DNA of 9,509 nt from Dehalococcoidales bacterium. GTDB lineage: Bacteria; Chloroflexota; Dehalococcoidia; Dehalococcoidales; UBA5627. The DNA is taken from positions 1-9,509 of the forward strand of contig JAAYAZ010000025.1 of the NCBI GenBank assembly GCA_012719115.1, read 5' to 3'. The notes beneath the pieces are model-generated. The model was not told the origin of the DNA. It did no database searches and was given only the letters and a program-made list of their open reading frames with translations. The position numbers and the translations under genes are program-made. This document shows positions 6,100 through 9,509 of the stretch, piece after piece (positions within the stretch are counted from its first letter, which is position 1; every line of letters begins with the position of its first letter).

Positions 6100-7056
6100 T
6101 TATATTATAACATCATCGGGCAGGGGGAAAATATCATCAACCGGTACGGCATAATGCATTCCTTCAAAGACTTCTTCATAAAAATATCCGTAGCCATCTC
6201 TATATCCTACATAACTCCAGGAAATAATCCCTATTAATTCGCCCCTGGTATTAAGCAGTGCGCCACCGCTGCTGCCGCCATTTACAGCTGCATCTGTCTG
6301 AATATACCCAAAACCATCCTGTTCAGCTATCCTGAAAGCAGATAAAATACCCGTAGTATAACTGGGAGGATTGCCAAGACCTAACGGGTGACCGACTGCC
6401 ATAACTTCTTCTCCCACTTTTGTATCAGAAGACGAACCAATAACTGCAGCCGTAAAGTCTGTCTTATTGCTATCTATTTTTATAAAACCGACATCAAGTT
6501 CATCATCGACATAGATATTCTCACAACCGTAGGAATCTCCGTTAGCCAGAACAAACTCAATATCGGAAAGGTTTTCCACCCCGTCAATCATATGCGCCGC
6601 CGTCAGCACCCAACCATCACCCGTTATTATCATACCGCTACCATAGCTGGTCCCATCTCCCATTTCAACAATAAGCATTGTAATTGACGGCTCTATGTTA
6701 CTTACAATGCCTTCCCAGTCTGCAAAGGAACTAACTTCCGATGATAAAGAAGTATAATTGTCATTTAATTCAGCTAAAGAATACTGTACTCCGTTAATAT
6801 CCTCGTCCAGAGCAGACACAAACCCCTCTATATTGTTTATATCGCTTTGTACGCCATCAATATTATTTTCCAATGAAGACACTAAAGAGTTCAAGCCCGA
6901 AAATTCTGAATCCAGAGAGGATAATTCTTCCTCTATCAATTCAATCTTTGTTTGAGCGTCATTCAGCTTTTCTGAAGTCTGGAAATATAATATACCGTTG
7001 GTAACCGTGCCAATAGTAAGTATTACAACCAGTACGACTGTTAACCATCTATTCAT
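6100..7056 (-). CDS. Membrane-anchored HtrA-like (trypsin-type) serine protease with coiled-coil stalk, no PDZ domain
   Basis: 318 residues. Residues 4-24 are a hydrophobic anchor after MNRW, placing the rest outside the membrane. Residues 28-112 are a long heptad-rich coiled coil with a duplicated 21-residue unit. The chymotrypsin-fold protease domain spans about 120-310 with a full triad: LTAAH (His155), DELDVGF (Asp188) and NGGSSGGALLN (Ser263). HtrA proteins normally read GNSGGP; here it is GSSGGA, with the Asn and Pro replaced. VGHPLGLG (221-228) and QTDAAVNGG (253-261) are typical of HtrA. The protein ends just after the protease domain, so the usual PDZ domain is absent. It probably degrades or trims damaged extracytoplasmic proteins. 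GGAGA lies 5 nt before the ATG. It is divergent from the tRNA pair and seems to be a single-gene unit. Confidence 0.92.
   Translation of the reverse strand: MNRWLTVVLVVILTIGTVTNGILYFQTSEKLNDAQTKIELIEEELSSLDSEFSGLNSLVSSLENNIDGVQSDINNIEGFVSALDEDINGVQYSLAELNDNYTSLSSEVSSFADWEGIVSNIEPSITMLIVEMGDGTSYGSGMIITGDGWVLTAAHMIDGVENLSDIEFVLANGDSYGCENIYVDDELDVGFIKIDSNKTDFTAAVIGSSSDTKVGEEVMAVGHPLGLGNPPSYTTGILSAFRIAEQDGFGYIQTDAAVNGGSSGGALLNTRGELIGIISWSYVGYRDGYGYFYEEVFEGMHYAVPVDDIFPLPDDVII
6769..6894 (-). repeat. Tandem 21-codon repeat in the protease stalk
   Basis: Residues 55-75 and 76-96 of the protease align as two 21-residue units, three heptads each: LNSLVSSLENNIDGVQ against IEGFVSALDEDINGVQ. A further partial copy of the S-S/A-L-D/E-x-x-F/I-x-G-L/V core sits at residues 46-55. 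The spacing in multiples of seven supports a coiled coil that grew by duplication. Confidence 0.7.
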
Positions 7057-7072
7057 TTATTTCTCCTGATAA

Positions 7073-7087
7073 GATATTTTTAATATC
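7073..7087. repeat. Short inverted repeat in the protease leader
   Basis: GATATT (7073-7078) and AATATC (7082-7087) form a perfect 6-bp stem with a TTT loop, just upstream of the protease gene's ribosome site (7062-7066) on the minus strand. It could be an operator or a leader hairpin affecting translation; it is AT-rich and may be chance. Confidence 0.35.
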
Positions 7088-7198
7088 GATCAATATTTTG
7101 TATAGCCGATTGAAGTATGACATATTAAAGTTTACCATATTATTTCCGGTAAGTGCCCACCGATAATGATCTCATAGCTTATAACTTTTCTGTTTTAG

Positions 7199-7227
7199 TT
7201 GATTGAAAATAGTGCAGCGGTTATAAT
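7199..7227 (+). promoter_or_regulatory. Promoter of the tRNA-Gly/tRNA-Met unit
   Basis: TTGATT (7199-7204, 4 of 6), a 17-nt spacer and a perfect TATAAT (7222-7227). Transcription would start near 7234, about 40 nt before tRNA-Gly. No other good promoter is visible between the two tRNAs, so both are probably made from it. Confidence 0.65.
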
Positions 7228-7273
7228 ATATAGGGTTTTGGGCAAAGCAGATTATATATTTACATAATATAGC

Positions 7274-7348
7274 GCGGGAGTAACTCAGCGGTAGAGTTCC
7301 TGCCTTCCAAGCAGGCAGTCGCGGGTTCGAATCCCGTCTCCCGCTCCA
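7274..7348 (+). tRNA. tRNA-Gly, anticodon TCC, with encoded CCA
   Basis: Complete cloverleaf: acceptor GCGGGAG/CTCCCGC, D stem ACTC/GAGT with AGCGGTA loop, anticodon stem CCTGC/GCAGG with loop CTTCCAA giving anticodon TCC (reads GGA and wobble partners), T stem GCGGG/CCCGT with TTCGAAT. Discriminator T at 7345 and CCA encoded at 7346-7348. tRNA-Met follows 50 nt downstream. Confidence 0.97.
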
Positions 7349-7398
7349 ATAATCTTGTTCTGCCGGGCATTAAATGTTAAACTTTATTGATAATTTGA

Positions 7399-7470
<72 letters not shown>

Positions 7471-7522
7471 CTTCTATAGAATCTTCCGGTTATACCTATA
7501 TCAAAATGCCAATCTTTTCCTA

Positions 7523-7545
7523 TATAATTACGTATAGTTCTATAC
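7523..7545 (+). promoter_or_regulatory. Possible -10 element with adjacent dyad upstream of the zinc-ribbon/OB-fold gene
   Basis: TATAAT at 7523-7528 lacks a recognisable -35. Four bases downstream, GTATAG-TT-CTATAC (7532-7545) is an inverted repeat with 6-bp arms, where a repressor could block the transcription start. A 10-bp palindrome TTCTATAGAA at 7472-7481 shares the TTCTATA core. Operator function is speculative. Confidence 0.3.
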
Positions 7546-7573
7546 AATAATATATTTCTTTTAGAGGTGCGAA

Positions 7574-8569
7574 ATGCCGAGATGTCCAAATTGCTTCAGG
7601 GAGACAATGAGAACAACAGATTGGGCCTGTTATTTATGCGGTTATCCGTTAGCTTCACCCGGTTTTAAGCTTATTGAAAAAACATATGGTCAGATCAGAG
7701 AAGAGAGGTTGTCCGTTAAGAAGCCGGTTGCCCAAGAACAGCAGGAAGAAAATGTTAGCTACAGGGAAGATACTGCTTTTACAGAAGGAATGGAGGATGT
7801 ACCTCTGGTAACCAGCCATTCCAACTATGATAAAGGGGATACCGCCCGGGACGAACAAAATGTAATTGATGATGTTTCGCCTGAACCGGCCTTAATACAG
7901 ATAGTATCCGAACAGGAAGAGGACAACGATACGGATGCTGTTAATGAAGAGGAAATTATAAAAGAATTAAATAAGACAGAACAGAAAGAAATATCCGAAG
8001 AAACGGAGGAATCCGAATGCGGAGTAGAAGCTACTGAAGATGTTTCTGAAGTAGAGCAAGATACGGAAACCGGAAATGCGGAATCCGAAGAGAATACTGA
8101 TAATGTTCTGATGACTGAAACAGAACAGCCCATAGAGTCCGTTGAAGAAGCAGAACAAATTGCACCTGATGAGTCAGCGCAAGTAATGCCTGAAACGGCT
8201 ATAAATGAAGAGCCAGCGCAAACTGAAAAGGAACCGATCGCACCGCCTGATATTAACATAACAATAGACGAGTTGCTTGTGGATTATGCCACGGATTACA
8301 CATCGGCTACGGAAAAATTTGTTAACAGGACAATAAGGTTATCCGGATACGCCGGTGCCATCGATGTAAAGGAAGTTCTTGCCATCAACTATATACGTAT
8401 GACCGACTCCTCTTTGAACCTCACCAAAAGTGTTCAATGTATGTTTGATAAAAAATATGCTGAAGAACTGAAAAGCATAGAAAAAGGGCAGCAGGTTACC
8501 GTGCAGGGTAAATACACCGGGTCACTGATTGCCATGCGTATGTCCGATTGTATATTAGTTACATCCTGA
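7574..8569 (+). CDS. Zinc ribbon / acidic linker / tRNA_anti-like OB-fold protein
   Basis: 331 residues in three parts. The head (1-45) is a zinc ribbon with CPNC (Cys4, Cys7) and CYLC (Cys19, Cys22), in the ETMRTTDWACYLCGYPL context that I recall from Dehalococcoidia proteins. Residues about 50-222 are low-complexity, very rich in Glu, Asp, Thr and Ser, and surely disordered. The tail (about 228-331) is an OB-fold of the tRNA_anti-like type: ITIDELLVDYATDYTSATEKF, then RTIRLSGYAG (252-261), VQCMF (287-291), GQQVTVQGKYTG (305-316) and MSDCILV (323-329). OB-folds of this sort may bind nucleic acid or other ligands; the function is unknown. There is no membrane segment. GAGGTG lies 4 nt before the ATG. 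It heads a plus-strand run of three genes. Confidence 0.85.
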   Translation: MPRCPNCFRETMRTTDWACYLCGYPLASPGFKLIEKTYGQIREERLSVKKPVAQEQQEENVSYREDTAFTEGMEDVPLVTSHSNYDKGDTARDEQNVIDDVSPEPALIQIVSEQEEDNDTDAVNEEEIIKELNKTEQKEISEETEESECGVEATEDVSEVEQDTETGNAESEENTDNVLMTETEQPIESVEEAEQIAPDESAQVMPETAINEEPAQTEKEPIAPPDINITIDELLVDYATDYTSATEKFVNRTIRLSGYAGAIDVKEVLAINYIRMTDSSLNLTKSVQCMFDKKYAEELKSIEKGQQVTVQGKYTGSLIAMRMSDCILVTS

Positions 8570-8603
8570 AATATTTATATCCACATTTCGGCTTTTATTT
8601 TTG

Positions 8604-9140
8604 ATGATTATCGATCTACCGGGCGGACGACAAACCTTCGATTTTGATTGTGGTGCGACAGCACTACAATTAGTAATGGCATATTTCGGTGTTGAAGTCC
8701 GCATGGATGAACTGTATAGCAGGCTTCTAATAAACAGCAACGGAACCCTGATAAAGAATATTATTTTCGTAGCTGAGGAATATGGATTTGATGTTATTGA
8801 GAAATATGATACCGGTATCGATGAAATAAAGCGTTTTATCGACACATCGCATCCGGTGATTGTTCTTGTGCAGGCTTGGGCAGAAAAGTATATGACGCTT
8901 GAAGAGTGGCACGAGGACTATGACGATGGCCACTACGTTATTGTTGTCGGTTATTACGAAAATAAAATTGTCTTCGAAGACCCGTCCAGTTTCCGCAAGA
9001 CCTGGCTGACAGAAGAGGAATTTCTAATCCGATGGCACGATAAAGACCCGGAAACTGATAATATAATCAATCAATTTGCCTTGATTCTAACCGGCAGAAA
9101 ACCGGAACCGGCTCATAAATTGATGGAACATATGGAATAA
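8604..9140 (+). CDS. C39-like cysteine peptidase family protein
   Basis: 178 residues from the ATG at 8604. A TTG directly before it at 8601 is in frame but is a less likely start. No clear Shine-Dalgarno is seen. The papain-like C39 pattern is present: a Gln six residues before the catalytic Cys (Q-TFDFD-C-GATALQLVMAYFG), then DDGHYVIVVGY with the catalytic His, and FEDPSS with the Asp. Counting from the ATG these are Gln10, Cys16, His110 and Asp126. True C39 domains cleave double-glycine leaders in ABC bacteriocin exporters; this protein has no transporter domain, membrane segment or signal peptide, so it is a cytosolic relative with unknown substrate. It starts 34 nt after the OB-fold gene and ends 28 nt before the next gene, likely one operon. 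Confidence 0.85.
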   Translation: MIIDLPGGRQTFDFDCGATALQLVMAYFGVEVRMDELYSRLLINSNGTLIKNIIFVAEEYGFDVIEKYDTGIDEIKRFIDTSHPVIVLVQAWAEKYMTLEEWHEDYDDGHYVIVVGYYENKIVFEDPSSFRKTWLTEEEFLIRWHDKDPETDNIINQFALILTGRKPEPAHKLMEHME

Positions 9141-9168
9141 ATTGCTCTGTCTTCTTTATTAAGTTAAA

Positions 9169-9509
9169 ATGGCATTTAATGAACTTTTAGTAGTAATTCC
9201 TCATAGCGGGATATTGATTCCTCAAGAAATACCCCTGAATAATCTTTCCGAAAACTTTACGGAATATACCGGCGATATAGACTGGTATACACACTGGTTG
9301 TATGATTTTCGTGATATTCTCGGCAATTCACAGATTGTCTTCCCATATTGTAGCTTAATACTCGAATCCAACAGGGAAGCATATAATCTTGAAGATAGCA
9401 TTCCTTTAACAAACAGACTCGGAAAGGACCTGTATAAAAAGGGAAGGGCACCTGACATAACTCTTAGACAAAGTCTTGCTGATAAATATTTATTGTCTTT
9501 CCATGATGA
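9169..9509 (+). CDS. N-formylglutamate amidohydrolase-like protein, 5' part only
   Basis: The frame is open from ATG 9169 to the window edge, giving 113 codons without a stop, so the 3' end is missing. An in-frame TAA at 9160-9162 fixes the start within a few codons, and the first conserved motif lies just after it. Seen: ELLVVIPHSGILIP (5-18), with the PHSG motif, TGDIDWYTHWLYDF around 34-47, and a SNREAYN segment (residues 68-74) corresponding to the Asn-Arg of the family's R-x-x-D-x-N-R motif. The family hydrolyses N-formyl-glutamate to formate and glutamate in histidine degradation, or related N-acyl substrates. No histidine-utilisation gene is in view, so the substrate is uncertain. No good ribosome site is seen; translation may be coupled to the upstream peptidase gene. 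Confidence 0.72.
   Translation, partial: MAFNELLVVIPHSGILIPQEIPLNNLSENFTEYTGDIDWYTHWLYDFRDILGNSQIVFPYCSLILESNREAYNLEDSIPLTNRLGKDLYKKGRAPDITLRQSLADKYLLSFHD

Noticed and set aside
7825..8259. Long Ser-rich open frame (144 codons) on the minus strand
   Set aside because: It is the antisense of the acidic linker; Glu and Asp codons read as Ser and Phe on the other strand. No ribosome site or recognisable domain.

Overview
The window is a compact, fairly AT-rich bacterial chromosomal segment (about 40% G+C by eye) with 12 recognised or plausible protein genes, three tRNAs and no sign of insertion sequences, phage genes or CRISPR. Two protein families point to Dehalococcoidia (Chloroflexota). One is a C-terminal Cys-x-His-His-Trp...Gly-x-Cys-x-x-Cys knuckle at the end of a methyltransferase-like protein. 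The other is a zinc-ribbon head reading 'ETMRT-DWAC--CGYPL' joined to a C-terminal OB-fold. That assignment rests on memory of these families and was not tested by a search.

Region by region: (1) 1-676, minus strand: an unrecognised protein with one membrane anchor, under a good extended -10 promoter. (2) 677-1164: no convincing gene; it holds weak promoter candidates and a 9-bp inverted repeat upstream of the next operon. (3) 1165-2817, plus strand: a four-gene, closely spaced cluster of a 37-residue very basic protein (TTG start, excellent Shine-Dalgarno), a stand-alone Lrp/AsnC effector-binding domain without DNA-binding domain, a TraR/DksA zinc-finger protein, and a methyltransferase-fold protein with eroded active-site motifs plus a zinc knuckle. 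(4) 2940-3596: a GNAT acetyltransferase whose last codons run antisense into tRNA-Pro(GGG). (5) 3744-5970: peptide deformylase and a HAD phosphatase on plus, meeting stop-to-stop with yggS and an overlapping zinc-ribbon gene on minus. (6) 6049-7056, minus: a membrane-anchored, coiled-coil, PDZ-less HtrA-like serine protease with a hairpin beyond its 3' end. (7) 7199-7470: tRNA-Gly(UCC) and tRNA-Met(CAU) behind one promoter. (8) 7574-9509, plus: a zinc-ribbon/acidic-linker/OB-fold protein, a C39-like cysteine peptidase, and the start of an N-formylglutamate amidohydrolase-like gene cut by the window edge.

Most of the content is housekeeping: N-terminal formyl removal, PLP homeostasis, tRNAs and envelope proteolysis. 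The part most worth following up is the 1165-2817 cluster, which looks like a small regulatory module: a basic peptide, a ligand sensor lacking its DNA-binding half, an RNA-polymerase-binding-type zinc protein and a probable non-catalytic methyltransferase fold. Its joint function is inference. Other oddities are the GNAT/tRNA overlap, an Asp-to-Asn change in the HAD metal motif, and the 21-residue coiled-coil duplication in the protease.
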